This document shows, in pieces, positions 8,516 to 16,820 of a DNA stretch of 64,000 nt (position 1 is its first letter; the number at the start of each line of letters is the position of its first letter). The translations under genes were made by a program, and so were the position numbers. A model generated the notes under the pieces. The model did no database searches. It saw nothing but the letters and a program-made list of their open reading frames with translations, and was not told where the DNA came from. The DNA is from Chlorogloeopsis fritschii (GTDB lineage: Bacteria; Cyanobacteriota; Cyanobacteriia; Cyanobacteriales; Nostocaceae). The DNA lies in assembly GCF_043099315.1 (NCBI RefSeq), contig NZ_CP170746.1. One strand, 5' to 3'.

Positions 8516-9934
8516 TTAACTATGCTTATAAAGTAACTCCATTTTTAACTTTTCAATCTCTAATTTCAATTTTTCATTCTCCATCCTCAACCTAGCATTC
8601 TCCTCTCTAATCACCTCAATTTCATTCCTCTTAGTTAAAGCCTGATTAATCGCTAACTTCCGCATATCCAAAGAGAACCAACGCTGATAAGTTTGCGTGT
8701 GAACTTGTACACTATGCCCTAAATTATCAGCCGCCGCTTTAATTGGTATTCCTAAAATATGGGCTCGAATTGCCCAGGCGTGACGTAAATCATAAGGTTT
8801 AAAATCTAATCCAATTTTACGGAACCACCAACTAACTCGTTGTGTTAATGCTGTTATGTCTGCATGATTACTTTTATCTTTTTTACTAATTGCTGTTGCC
8901 AACATTTCTAAATATTTAGGGTTTCTTAAATCAAACTCATCAATCCATTCTTTATGTAACGGTAATGCTTGTCTTTCCCCGGTTTTACAATCTTTATGTA
9001 CCTTCCATGTCAAGTCTGCATTCTCTGGACTTAACCACCAATCAATGTCAGGATTAATAAAAATTTCCCTTGGACGTAAACCAAAAACTGCTAACATTCC
9101 ATACGTCCAGCGCCAAAGCTGCCAGCTATCTTTCACATCTTGATTGACTTGACTGCCTCTGGTATTGAGATATTCTTCAAATTTGTTAATTCCTGATAAT
9201 ATTTCTGCATCTGTCGGGATGTTGCGAGAATTACGATCAGGCATTCTAGAATATTTAGACAAATCAATTGCTATATTGAATGTCTGGCAAAATGCAGATA
9301 TGGCTCTGGCTGCATTATATCTAGCCCATTCTTTATCAATTCGTTCAATGGAACTGATCAAATTTTCCGCAGTTGCTAAATCTTGAGGATTAGTATATCG
9401 CTGGGTACGAGAAAAATAATAGAAAAAAGTATGTTCACTTTTAGTCGTACGTTTATGGGTTTTAAAATACTCTTCTGCAAATGTTTCTAATAACTCACCT
9501 ATTGTTTTTAAATCTTTTTTAATTGCTTCCTTCGCTAAATATTTATCGTTCCATTCAAAGGTTTTACGAGCAATTAACTTACCTAATTCGTAAGCTTCCT
9601 CCTCTGCTGTCTTGAGTCCATCTAGATTAGCAGGAATATTCAAACTGAGATTGTATTGCTTCCTCCCAGTTCGTCTTGTGTCCTTATCTCCCGGTTTAAT
9701 TGGTAACGTCGCCCGTAATTGCAGACTTCCGTTCGATTCCCTAATTGTTACTTTTGTCTTTGCAGACTTCAAACGCAGATTTACCTTCTCTAATTCTTGC
9801 AGTACTTTTGCTCTCATATGCTCCCTTTGTTGCTTTGCTTGCAGACTTGAGCCAAGAAAACTGCCGTCGGTAGATGACAGTAGCTCTAAGTCTGCAAAGG
9901 CTTGCTGATACTTGTCTTTATCCTGATTTTGCAT
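8516..9934 (-). CDS. xisA: XisA, site-specific tyrosine recombinase of the nifD element
   Basis: 472 residues, which I recall as the length of Anabaena XisA. It excises the nifD element in differentiating heterocysts. The catalytic block is C-terminal: R287 in GLRPREI, R384 in YDLRHAWAIR, H407 in NLGHS, and nucleophile Y416 in TQTYQRW. The histidine normally found three residues before the second arginine is Y381, a substitution reported for XisA/XisC-type enzymes. Residues 437-470 form a charged heptad helix (RLRMENEKLKLEIEKLKMEL), a likely coiled coil. It reads inward from the right repeat, about 120 bp away, as in known nifD elements. ATG at 9934. Confidence 0.95.
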   Translation of the reverse strand: MQNQDKDKYQQAFADLELLSSTDGSFLGSSLQAKQQREHMRAKVLQELEKVNLRLKSAKTKVTIRESNGSLQLRATLPIKPGDKDTRRTGRKQYNLSLNIPANLDGLKTAEEEAYELGKLIARKTFEWNDKYLAKEAIKKDLKTIGELLETFAEEYFKTHKRTTKSEHTFFYYFSRTQRYTNPQDLATAENLISSIERIDKEWARYNAARAISAFCQTFNIAIDLSKYSRMPDRNSRNIPTDAEILSGINKFEEYLNTRGSQVNQDVKDSWQLWRWTYGMLAVFGLRPREIFINPDIDWWLSPENADLTWKVHKDCKTGERQALPLHKEWIDEFDLRNPKYLEMLATAISKKDKSNHADITALTQRVSWWFRKIGLDFKPYDLRHAWAIRAHILGIPIKAAADNLGHSVQVHTQTYQRWFSLDMRKLAINQALTKRNEIEVIREENARLRMENEKLKLEIEKLKMELLYKHS

Positions 9935-10052
9935 CGCTGTGGTATTAGCCTATATTTAGCCTAAAAATTTATTTGTCATCAGCAAACAATGTTTATGATT
10001 AACACTGCTTACTACAAACATTAAGCTCTTGAAAGCCATTAAACCACAAAAA

Positions 10053-10064
10053 GGATTACTCCGG
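10053..10064 (+). repeat. Right 12-bp recombination repeat of the nifD element
   Basis: GGATTACTCCGG, identical to 2154-2165. From 10054 the plus strand resumes the nifD frame (D-Y-S-G-P-Y-H-G-Y-D-G-F). Confidence 0.93.
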
Positions 10065-10191
10065 CCCTTACCACGGTTATGACGGCTTCGCCATCTTCGC
10101 TCGCGACATGGATTTGGCTCTCAACAGCCCCACTTGGAGCTTAGTTGGCGCTCCTTGGAAAAAGTCCGTAGCTAAGGCTAACGCTGCCTAA
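10054..10191 (+). CDS. nifD: NifD C-terminal segment (3' exon-like piece)
   Basis: Encodes the last 45 residues of the MoFe protein alpha chain: YSGPYHGYDGFAIFARDMDL, then a tail ending KSVAKANAA and TAA at 10189-10191. It has no start of its own and is expressed only after the element is excised. The joined frame is confirmed by codon phase: base 2154 and base 10053 are both third positions. Confidence 0.95.
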   Translation, partial: DYSGPYHGYDGFAIFARDMDLALNSPTWSLVGAPWKKSVAKANAA

Positions 10192-10398
10192 TTCAAAGGG
10201 AAATAGATGGATAGCCTGGGGTTTATACCCCAGCTACAAAGGGAAGAATGATGAATGCTGAATGCTGGATGGAATAATTTGTTTCATTCATTATTCATCA
10301 TTCACCACTCGTAACTCCCTGCGGGATTCAACCCCTCGGCTATCCCTACACCGCTTACCCACCATCACCCATTCAGCAAGCAACAGAGAGATACACAA

Positions 10399-11937
10399 AT
10401 GCCACAGAATCCCGAAAAAATCGTAGATCACGTACAACTATTTCAACAGCCAGAGTACCAAGAACTCTTCAAGAACAAGCACGAGCAGTTTGAAGGCGCA
10501 CACTCACCAGAAGAAGTTCAACGGGTTTCTGAATGGACAAAAGGCTGGGAGTACCGTGAAAAGAACTTTGCCCGTCAAGCATTAACTGTCAACCCTGCTA
10601 AAGGTTGCCAACCCGTAGGCGCTATCTTTGCTGCTGTCGGTTTTGAAGGCACCTTACCTTTTGTTCAAGGTTCTCAAGGTTGCGTTGCTTACTTCCGTAC
10701 TCACCTCAGCCGCCACTACAAAGAGCCATTCTCAGCTGTATCTTCCTCTATGACTGAAGATGCAGCCGTGTTCGGTGGTTTGAACAACATGATCGAAGGC
10801 TTGCAAGTTTCTTACCAACTTTATAAGCCCAAGATGATTGCTGTCTGCACCACTTGTATGGCAGAAGTTATCGGTGATGACTTGGGTGCTTTTATCACCA
10901 ATGCTAAAAATGCTGGTTCTATTCCCCAAGACTTCCCCGTACCCTTTGCTCACACCCCTAGCTTCGTTGGCTCCCACACCACTGGCTATGACAACATGAT
11001 GAAGGGGATTCTGTCCAATTTGACAGAAGGCAAGAAGAAGGACAAAACCAACGGGAAAATTAACTTTATCCCTGGTTTTGATACTTATGTTGGTAACAAC
11101 CGCGAATTAAAGCGGATGTTAGGCTTAATGGGTATTGATTACACTATTTTAGCGGACAACAGTGACTACTTAGATGCTCCCAACACTGGTGAGTATGATA
11201 TGTACCCAGGTGGTACAAAGCTGGAAGACGCAGCTGATTCTTGCAACGCTGAAGCAACTGTTGCTCTACAACGCTATACCACCACTAAGACTCGTGAATA
11301 CATCGAGACTAAGTGGAAACAACAAACCAAAGTCCTGCGCCCATTTGGTGTCAAGGGTACTGACGAGTTCTTAATGACTCTGTCTGAAATGACTGGTAAG
11401 CCCATTCCTCAAGAATTAGAAGATGAGCGCGGTCGTTTAGTTGACGCCATGACTGATTCCTACGCGTGGATTCATGGCAAGAAGTTCGCTATCTACGGTG
11501 ACCCAGATTTAATCTATAGCGTCACCAGTTTCTTGTTAGAATTGGGTGCTGAACCAGTACACATCCTCTGCAACAACGGTGACGAGGAATTCAAGAAAGA
11601 AATGGAAGCAATCCTCAGCGCTAGCCCCTTCGGTAAGCAAGCAACTGTCTGGATTCAAAAAGACTTATGGCATCTACGCAGCTTACTGTTCACTGAGCCT
11701 GTAGATTTCTTCGTCGGTAACTCCTACGGTAAGTACCTGTGGCGCGATACCAAGATTCCAATGGTACGGATTGGTTATCCTCTCTTCGATCGCCACCACT
11801 TACACCGCTATCCCACCCTTGGCTACCAAGGTGGTCTGAACCTACTCAACTGGGTTGTTAACACCATCCTTGATGAGTTGGATCGCAGCAGCAATATTGC
11901 AGGTAAGACCGATATCTCCTTCGACTTGATTCGTTAA
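10399..11937 (+). CDS. nifK: Nitrogenase MoFe protein beta chain NifK
   Basis: 512 residues, normal length. Forms the alpha2-beta2 MoFe protein with NifD and supplies the other P-cluster ligands: C70 (AKGCQPVG), C95 (GSQGCVAYF) and C153 (TTCMAEVIGDD), at the same positions as in the Azotobacter numbering. Start ATG at 10399 with GAGAGA upstream. It lies 207 bp downstream of the nifD stop; that spacer holds imperfect repeats and a GGGGTTTATACCCC hairpin. It can be transcribed with nifHD only after element excision unless it has its own promoter. Confidence 0.98.
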   Translation: MPQNPEKIVDHVQLFQQPEYQELFKNKHEQFEGAHSPEEVQRVSEWTKGWEYREKNFARQALTVNPAKGCQPVGAIFAAVGFEGTLPFVQGSQGCVAYFRTHLSRHYKEPFSAVSSSMTEDAAVFGGLNNMIEGLQVSYQLYKPKMIAVCTTCMAEVIGDDLGAFITNAKNAGSIPQDFPVPFAHTPSFVGSHTTGYDNMMKGILSNLTEGKKKDKTNGKINFIPGFDTYVGNNRELKRMLGLMGIDYTILADNSDYLDAPNTGEYDMYPGGTKLEDAADSCNAEATVALQRYTTTKTREYIETKWKQQTKVLRPFGVKGTDEFLMTLSEMTGKPIPQELEDERGRLVDAMTDSYAWIHGKKFAIYGDPDLIYSVTSFLLELGAEPVHILCNNGDEEFKKEMEAILSASPFGKQATVWIQKDLWHLRSLLFTEPVDFFVGNSYGKYLWRDTKIPMVRIGYPLFDRHHLHRYPTLGYQGGLNLLNWVVNTILDELDRSSNIAGKTDISFDLIR

Positions 11938-11964
11938 AAATCTCATCAACTTGCAGCGTGCTAA

Positions 11965-12075
11965 TGAAGGAATAGGGACTGGGGACTAGGGGCTAGGAGC
12001 TAGGGAATAGGGCAAGGGGCATAGGAAAAATACAATTCCCAATGCCCAATCCCCGATCCCCGATACCCAATTCCT
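11965..12075 (+). repeat. Tandem GGGACTA/GGGGCTA heptamers and their complement
   Basis: GGGACTG-GGGACTA-GGGGCTA units on the left and CCCAATG/CCCAATC/CCCGATC units on the right of the same spacer, capable of forming a long imperfect stem between nifK and the next gene. Confidence 0.65.
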
Positions 12076-12109
12076 TCTTTCTTTGAAATTATTACCCAAT
12101 TTGCTAAAG

Positions 12110-12436
12110 ATGGCTTCTGTAAATCACACTCACAATCACCCTAATTTTCATCCACCAAACTATCAAAAATCTGGTGGTTTTGATATTCTATATCCATTGC
12201 GTCGATTCGTGGATAATATTCAGGTAAAAAACTATCGTCTTGCTCATCTAATTTGCCAGATAATTCCTTGCTGTTGCCCCTTTGAACGGAGTATTAAAAT
12301 GTTTGGGTATACATTTGATATTCCTGCGCTGTGCAAGCTCAATCCGTTATATGACAATTTTGTAGGATTACGTTTTCGTGCCTTATCTTACCTCAGCGAT
12401 GAATGTGGAGAAGATGTCACGAAATACATTTGCTAG
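12110..12436 (+). CDS. Mo-dependent nitrogenase C-terminal domain protein
   Basis: 108 residues from the ATG at 12110 (MASVNHTHNHPNF). An in-frame ATG at 12083 would add nine residues, but the His/Asn-rich start beginning at 12110 fits homologues better. The core IPCCCPFERSIKMFG and the end GEDVTKYIC with clustered cysteines are typical of this small cyanobacterial family (Mo-nitro_C), found between nifK and nifE. Function is unknown; cysteine clustering suggests metal or cluster binding, which is inference. Confidence 0.85.
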   Translation: MASVNHTHNHPNFHPPNYQKSGGFDILYPLRRFVDNIQVKNYRLAHLICQIIPCCCPFERSIKMFGYTFDIPALCKLNPLYDNFVGLRFRALSYLSDECGEDVTKYIC

Positions 12437-12469
12437 TAGTTACATATTACTCATTATTCAATACTCATT

Positions 12470-12597
12470 ATCGATTACTAATTAGTTATTAGTCATTAGT
12501 TATTAGTTATTAGTCATTAGCAAATTACAAATGACCAATAACAAAAACAAATGACCAATGACAAATGACCAAGGACAAATAACAAATTTCATCCAGC
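12470..12597 (+). repeat. TTAGTCA/TTAGTTA heptamers and complementary AAATGAC units
   Basis: Tandem TAGTTAT and TAGTCAT units are followed by AATGACC/AATAACA units, again making an inverted-repeat spacer directly before nifE. Confidence 0.65.
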
Positions 12598-12609
12598 GCG
12601 AGGAAACAG

Positions 12610-14112
12610 ATGAGAATCACCCAAGGCAAAATCAATGAGCTGCTCTCTGAATCAGGATGTGAGCACAATCAGCATACACATGGAGATAAGAAAAATAAAA
12701 CTTGCAAACAACAAGCTCAACCTGGGGCTGCTCAAGGGGGCTGTTCCTTTGATGGTGCAATGATTGCCCTAGTACCGATTACTGATGCTGCTCATTTAGT
12801 CCACGGGCCAATCGCCTGCGCTGGCAATTCCTGGGGTAGTCGTGGTAGTCTCTCTTCTGGCCCTCAACTTTACAAGTTTGGCTTTACTACCGATTTAAGT
12901 GAAAATGATGTAATTTTTGGGGGTGAAAAAAAGCTCTACAAAGCTATCCTAGATATTCACCAACGCTATCAACCAGCAGCAGTATTTGTTTATTCCACCT
13001 GTGTCACCGCTTTAATTGGTGAAGATATGGATGCAGTTTGCCAAGCTGCTGCCAAAAAAATTGGCGTCCCTGTTATTCCCGTCAATTCTCCTGGTTTTGT
13101 AGGTAGTAAAAATCTTGGTAACCGCATTGCTGGTGAAGTATTGTTGGAACACGTTGTCGGTACTGCTGAACCTGAATACACTACGCCCTATGATATCAAC
13201 CTCATCGGTGAATATAATATCGCCGGTGAAATGTGGAATGTGCTACCACTGTTCAAGAAATTAGGCATCCGTGTTTTGGCAAAAATGACAGGTGATTCTC
13301 GCTACGAAGAAATCTGTTATGCCCACCGCGCCAAGCTCAACGTTATGATTTGCTCCAAAGCCTTGATTAACATGGCGAGAAAAATGAAGGAGCGTTACGG
13401 CATTCCCTACATTGAGGAGTCTTTCTACGGTGTGGAGGACATGAACCGTTGCCTGCGGAACATTGCCGCGCAATTAGGTGACCCAGATCTACAGGAACGC
13501 ACGGAAAAGCTAATTGCTGAAGAAACTGCGGCACTGCAAGAAAAACTAGCTCCCTATCGCGCCCGTCTGAAAGGCAAGCGCGTTGTTCTTTATACCGGGG
13601 GCGTGAAGAGCTGGTCAATTATCTCAGCAGCGAAAGACTTAGGAATGGAAGTTGTTGCTACCAGTACTAAAAAAAGTACGGAAGAAGATAAAGCCCGCAT
13701 CAAAGAGTTGCTGGGTCAAGATGGCATTACGCTGGAAAAGGGCAACCCCCAAGAAATACTGCGGGTAATTAATGAAACAAAAGCTGAGATGTTAGTTGCT
13801 GGTGGTCGTAATCAATACACTGCTCTCAAAGCTCGGATTCCTTTTTTGGATATCAATCAGGAACGCCATCACGCCTATGCAGGTTATGTGGGGATGGTAG
13901 AAATGGCACGTGAGTTAGATGAAGCCCTTTACAGTCCCGTGTGGGAGCAAGTACGTAAACCTGCACCTTGGGAAGAGGACGCAGCAAATAAGGACACGGG
14001 GACACGGGGACACTGGGACACGGGGAATATCTCCGCGTCTCCGTTTCTGCGCGTCTCCGTGTCGCCTGAAATTCACCTCCCCCTCTCCGCTTCTTTCGAG
14101 GAGGAAGTTTAA
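12610..14112 (+). CDS. nifE: NifE, FeMo-cofactor biosynthesis scaffold subunit, with repeat-derived C-terminal tail
   Basis: 500 residues. With NifN it forms the scaffold on which the FeMo-cofactor precursor matures. Cysteines C45 (GGCSFDGA), C70 (PIACAGNSWG) and C131 (STCVTALIGED) are the NifD-like cluster ligands. NifE homology ends near residue 458 (WEQVRKPAPWEED). Residues 461-500 are low-complexity and are translated from a GACACGGG-type repeat and its inverted copy at about 13990-14070, in frame to the stop. The stop overlaps the nifN start by one base (TAATG), so translation is coupled. Confidence 0.96.
   Translation: MRITQGKINELLSESGCEHNQHTHGDKKNKTCKQQAQPGAAQGGCSFDGAMIALVPITDAAHLVHGPIACAGNSWGSRGSLSSGPQLYKFGFTTDLSENDVIFGGEKKLYKAILDIHQRYQPAAVFVYSTCVTALIGEDMDAVCQAAAKKIGVPVIPVNSPGFVGSKNLGNRIAGEVLLEHVVGTAEPEYTTPYDINLIGEYNIAGEMWNVLPLFKKLGIRVLAKMTGDSRYEEICYAHRAKLNVMICSKALINMARKMKERYGIPYIEESFYGVEDMNRCLRNIAAQLGDPDLQERTEKLIAEETAALQEKLAPYRARLKGKRVVLYTGGVKSWSIISAAKDLGMEVVATSTKKSTEEDKARIKELLGQDGITLEKGNPQEILRVINETKAEMLVAGGRNQYTALKARIPFLDINQERHHAYAGYVGMVEMARELDEALYSPVWEQVRKPAPWEEDAANKDTGTRGHWDTGNISASPFLRVSVSPEIHLPLSASFEEEV
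13990..14070 (+). repeat. GACACGGG repeat and inverted copy inside the nifE 3' end
   Basis: GGACACGGGGACACGGGGAC on the left and CGCGTCTCCGTTTCTGCGCG with GTCTCCGTGTC on the right. The same class of repeat is intergenic elsewhere. Here it is in frame and codes for residues about 461-487 of NifE. Confidence 0.7.
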
Positions 14113-15437
14113 TGGCGACTGTTGTTGTTCCCAATAAACCAGTTGTAGTTAATCCTCTCAAACAAAGTCAAACTTTGGGTGCAGCCCTTGCCTTTTTGGG
14201 GCTGAAAGGAATGATGCCTTTACTCCACGGTTCCCAAGGGTGTACTGCTTTCGCTAAAGTGATATTGGTGCGGCATTTTAGGGAGGCTATTCCCCTCTCG
14301 ACCACAGCAATGACCGAAGTCACCACAATTTTAGGTGGTGAGGAGAATGTTGAAGAGGCAATCTTAACTCTGGTGCAAAAGTCACAGCCAGAAATTATCG
14401 GTTTGTGTACGACCGGACTGACGGAAACCAGAGGGGATGATATGGAAGGTATTCTCAAGGATTTTCGCAAACGTCATCCAGAATTGGATGAATTGCCAAT
14501 TATCTTGGTTTCCTCTCCAGATTTTAAAGGTGCATTACAAGATGGCTTTGCCGCTGCGGTGGAAAGCACAGTCAAAGAGATTCCCCTACCAGGTGAGAAA
14601 AAGACACAGCAAATCACTATTTTGATGAGTTCTGCCTTTGCACCAGGGGATGTGCAACAGGTGAAAGAGATTGTCACCGCCTTTGGATTTACACCAATTA
14701 TCGTACCTGACCTTTCCGCTTCTTTGGATGGTCACTTAGATGATTCTTACAGTCCGATTACAGGCGGTGGCACAACTCTGGTACAACTGCATAAAGTTGG
14801 CAGTTCTGTTTTCACCTTGGCATTGGGCGAAAGTATGCGGAATGCAGCGAAAATTCTGCAACATCGCTTCGGCACGCCCTTTGAGGTATTTACAGAACTG
14901 ACAGGGTTAGAACCAACAGATAGATTTTTGCAATTTCTGGCGGAATTGAGCGGTAGTAGCGTACCAGAAAAATATCGCCGCCAACGTCGCCAGTTACAAG
15001 ATGCCATGCTAGACACTCACTTTTATTTTGGACGCAAACGAGTGTCTCTAGCGTTGGAACCAGATTTATTATGGTCAACAGTTTGTTTCTTGCAATCGAT
15101 GGGGGCAGAAATACAAGCAGCTGTGACGACAACGCGATCGCCTTTACTAGAAAAACTCCCCATTGATAAAGTCACTATCGGTGATTTGGAAGATTTTGAG
15201 CAACTTGCAGCAGGATCTGACTTACTAATTGGCAACTCTCACATCGCAGCGATCGCCAAACGACTTGGCATCCCTCTTTATCGCCAGGGAATTCCCATTT
15301 TTGACCGTTTAGGTAATGGTCAATTTACCAAAGTGGGTTATAAAGGCACGATCCAAATGTTATTTGACATTGGCAACCTCTTTTTAGAAGCAGAGGAAGC
15401 AAGTATCAAAGATACTAACATCTACGGTGATTGGTAA
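14112..15437 (+). CDS. nifN: NifN, FeMo-cofactor biosynthesis scaffold subunit
   Basis: 441 residues, NifK-like. Partner of NifE in the cofactor-assembly heterotetramer. Diagnostic features are GSQGCTAFAKVILVRHF near the N-terminus, the TTAMTEVTTILGG block and LCTTGLTETRGDDM. The start ATG overlaps the nifE stop by one base. Intact and of usual length. Confidence 0.97.
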   Translation: MATVVVPNKPVVVNPLKQSQTLGAALAFLGLKGMMPLLHGSQGCTAFAKVILVRHFREAIPLSTTAMTEVTTILGGEENVEEAILTLVQKSQPEIIGLCTTGLTETRGDDMEGILKDFRKRHPELDELPIILVSSPDFKGALQDGFAAAVESTVKEIPLPGEKKTQQITILMSSAFAPGDVQQVKEIVTAFGFTPIIVPDLSASLDGHLDDSYSPITGGGTTLVQLHKVGSSVFTLALGESMRNAAKILQHRFGTPFEVFTELTGLEPTDRFLQFLAELSGSSVPEKYRRQRRQLQDAMLDTHFYFGRKRVSLALEPDLLWSTVCFLQSMGAEIQAAVTTTRSPLLEKLPIDKVTIGDLEDFEQLAAGSDLLIGNSHIAAIAKRLGIPLYRQGIPIFDRLGNGQFTKVGYKGTIQMLFDIGNLFLEAEEASIKDTNIYGDW

Positions 15438-15615
15438 TGGGGGCTAGGGACTAGGGGCTAGGGACTAGGGATTAGGGACTAGGGGCTAGGGATTAGGGAT
15501 TAGGGGCTAGGGACTGGAGACTAGGAATAAAGAGAAGAGATCCTAATACCCAATCCCCAGTACCTAATACCCAATCCCCAATACCCAGTACCCAATCACC
15601 AAAGGCTAGCCCCTA
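15437..15615 (+). repeat. Long heptamer repeat array between nifN and nifX
   Basis: About twelve copies of GGGACTA/GGGGCTA/GGGATTA on the left, then about nine CCCAATC/CCCAGTA/CCTAATA units on the right. This is the longest array of the window and spans almost the whole intergenic region. The two halves are complementary and could form a large hairpin in the transcript. Confidence 0.75.
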
Positions 15616-15631
15616 ATGTAGGAGAAAGAAA

Positions 15632-16045
15632 ATGAAAATAGCCTTCACAACTAACGACCGAGTTCATATTAATGCTCATTTTGGCTGGGCTAAAACTATT
15701 GATATTTATGAGATATCATCAGAGGGATTTCAGTTTGTAGAAACTTTAAACTTTGGTGGAAATCTCAAAGAAGATGGGAACGAAGATAAATTAGTTCCTA
15801 AATTGAATGCACTTGTTGACTGCACAATTGTTTATGTATCAGCAATTGGCGGAAATGCTGCTGCACGTTTAATTAAGAAAGGTGTTACTCCAGTTAAAGC
15901 ACGAACTGAGCAAGAAAAAATTACTGATGTTCTGGAAAACCTAGTCAGAACTTTGCAGGGGAGTCCTCCACCTTGGTTGCGTAAAGCCCTACAGCAAAAA
16001 TCTCGCAGCTTTGAAGATGAATTAGAGGAGGAAGCAACGGTATGA
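15632..16045 (+). CDS. nifX: NifX, cofactor-precursor binding protein
   Basis: 137 residues of the NifX/NafY/NifB-C-terminal family. It begins MKIAFTTNDRVHINAHFGWA, the family signature with its histidine, and contains CTIVYVSAIGGNAAARLIK. NifX holds and transfers NifB-co/VK-cluster during cofactor assembly. GGAGAAAGAAA precedes the ATG. It overlaps the next gene by 4 bp (ATGA). Confidence 0.93.
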   Translation: MKIAFTTNDRVHINAHFGWAKTIDIYEISSEGFQFVETLNFGGNLKEDGNEDKLVPKLNALVDCTIVYVSAIGGNAAARLIKKGVTPVKARTEQEKITDVLENLVRTLQGSPPPWLRKALQQKSRSFEDELEEEATV

Positions 16046-16518
16046 GCGCAACTAATAGTGTAAATGGAACAGCGACAACAGAAGTTTTAAAATCACCTTT
16101 CTTGAAAGCGATCGTGCAACAAATCCGCGGACAAGATAGCTATGGAGTATATCGCAATTGGTCGGATGAGTTGATACTCAAACCTTTTGTTGTTACTAAA
16201 CAAAAGAAACGCGAAATTTCTGTTGAGGGTGAAGTAGATCCGATTACTGTAGCAAGAATTATGGCATTTTATCGAGCTGTTGCAGCCCGGATTGAACAAG
16301 AAACTGGTCTTTTATCTCAGGTTGTAGTTGATTTAAGCCATGAGGGTTTTGGCTGGGCATTAGTTTTTTCTGGTCGTTTATTACTGGCTGTAAAAACATT
16401 GCGAGATGCTCATCGCTTTGGTTTTGAATCGCTAGAAAAAGTGGCAGAAGAAGGAGAAAAGTTAGTACAAAAAGGTATGGAATTAGCTCAACGTTTTCCG
16501 GAAGTAGGAAGATTGTAA
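16042..16518 (+). CDS. NifX-associated protein (DUF269)
   Basis: 158 residues. DUF269 family, always found next to nifX in Mo-nitrogenase clusters. Signature stretches are KSPFLKAIVQQIRGQDSYG, TYGVYRNWSD-like YGVYRNWSDELILKPFV, and HRFGFESLEKV. The exact role is unproven; genetic context ties it to FeMo-cofactor delivery. It is translationally coupled to nifX by ATGA. Confidence 0.92.
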   Translation: MSATNSVNGTATTEVLKSPFLKAIVQQIRGQDSYGVYRNWSDELILKPFVVTKQKKREISVEGEVDPITVARIMAFYRAVAARIEQETGLLSQVVVDLSHEGFGWALVFSGRLLLAVKTLRDAHRFGFESLEKVAEEGEKLVQKGMELAQRFPEVGRL

Positions 16519-16590
16519 TTAATTAGTCATTAGTCATTGGTCATTAGTCATTAGTAATTAATGGCGAATGACAAATGACGAATTTGACTA
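16519..16590 (+). repeat. TTAGTCA heptamer array
   Basis: TTAGTCATTAGTCATTGG units followed by AATGACAAATGACGAAT, filling the gap before the DUF683 gene. Confidence 0.6.
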
Positions 16591-16619
16591 TTGTATTCAC
16601 AATGCTTAGTAAATATCAA

Positions 16620-16820
16620 ATGACAATTGAAGAACTCAAAACTCAAATCAAACGCCTCAATAGCAAGGCAGGGCAAATGAAAATGGATCTGCACGATTTA
16701 GCAGAGGGACTGCCAACAGATTACGAAAAACTTATGGATGTTGCTACTGCAACTTATAAAATTTATTGTCAGCTAGATGAATTAAAGCAACAACTGAAAC
16801 AAATGGAGCAAAAAAAATGA
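16620..16820 (+). CDS. Nif-associated DUF683 (CCE_0567-like, Rop-like) protein
   Basis: A small helical-hairpin protein beginning MTIEELKTQIKRLNSKAGQM and containing DLHDLAEGLPTDYE, the hallmark of this nif-linked family. Earlier in-frame ATGs at 16575 and 16602 exist; 16575 lies inside the repeat array, and homologues start at MTIEEL, so 16620 is preferred although no strong ribosome site is seen. It overlaps nifW by 4 bp (ATGA). Metal binding has been suggested for the family; I see no direct proof here. Confidence 0.85.
   Translation: MTIEELKTQIKRLNSKAGQMKMDLHDLAEGLPTDYEKLMDVATATYKIYCQLDELKQQLKQMEQKK

Larger units (their letters stand above)
2154..10064 (-). mobile_element. nifD excision element (about 7.9 kb, xisA-bearing)
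   Basis: Site-specific element interrupting nifD. It is bounded by identical 12-bp direct repeats GGATTACTCCGG at 2154-2165 and 10053-10064, which contain the 11-bp core described for Anabaena nifD elements. Removal of one repeat plus the intervening DNA (7,899 bp) restores the nifD frame exactly. The recombinase gene xisA sits at the right end facing inward. The rest of the cargo is mostly hypothetical or decayed, and cargo is known to vary between species. Excision during heterocyst differentiation is established for this family; here it is inferred from the frame restoration. Confidence 0.95.

Noticed and set aside
9942..9955. GTATTAGCCTATAT as an NtcA site for xisA
   Set aside because: Only one half matches the consensus, and it is 8 bp from the xisA start codon, too close for an activator site.
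12083..12109. Upstream start for the Mo-nitrogenase C-domain protein
   Set aside because: The nine extra residues are not shared with the family's usual N-terminus; the ATG at 12110 is preferred.
15437..15615. Repeat arrays considered as CRISPR
   Set aside because: Units are contiguous heptamers with no unique spacers of constant length and no cas genes.
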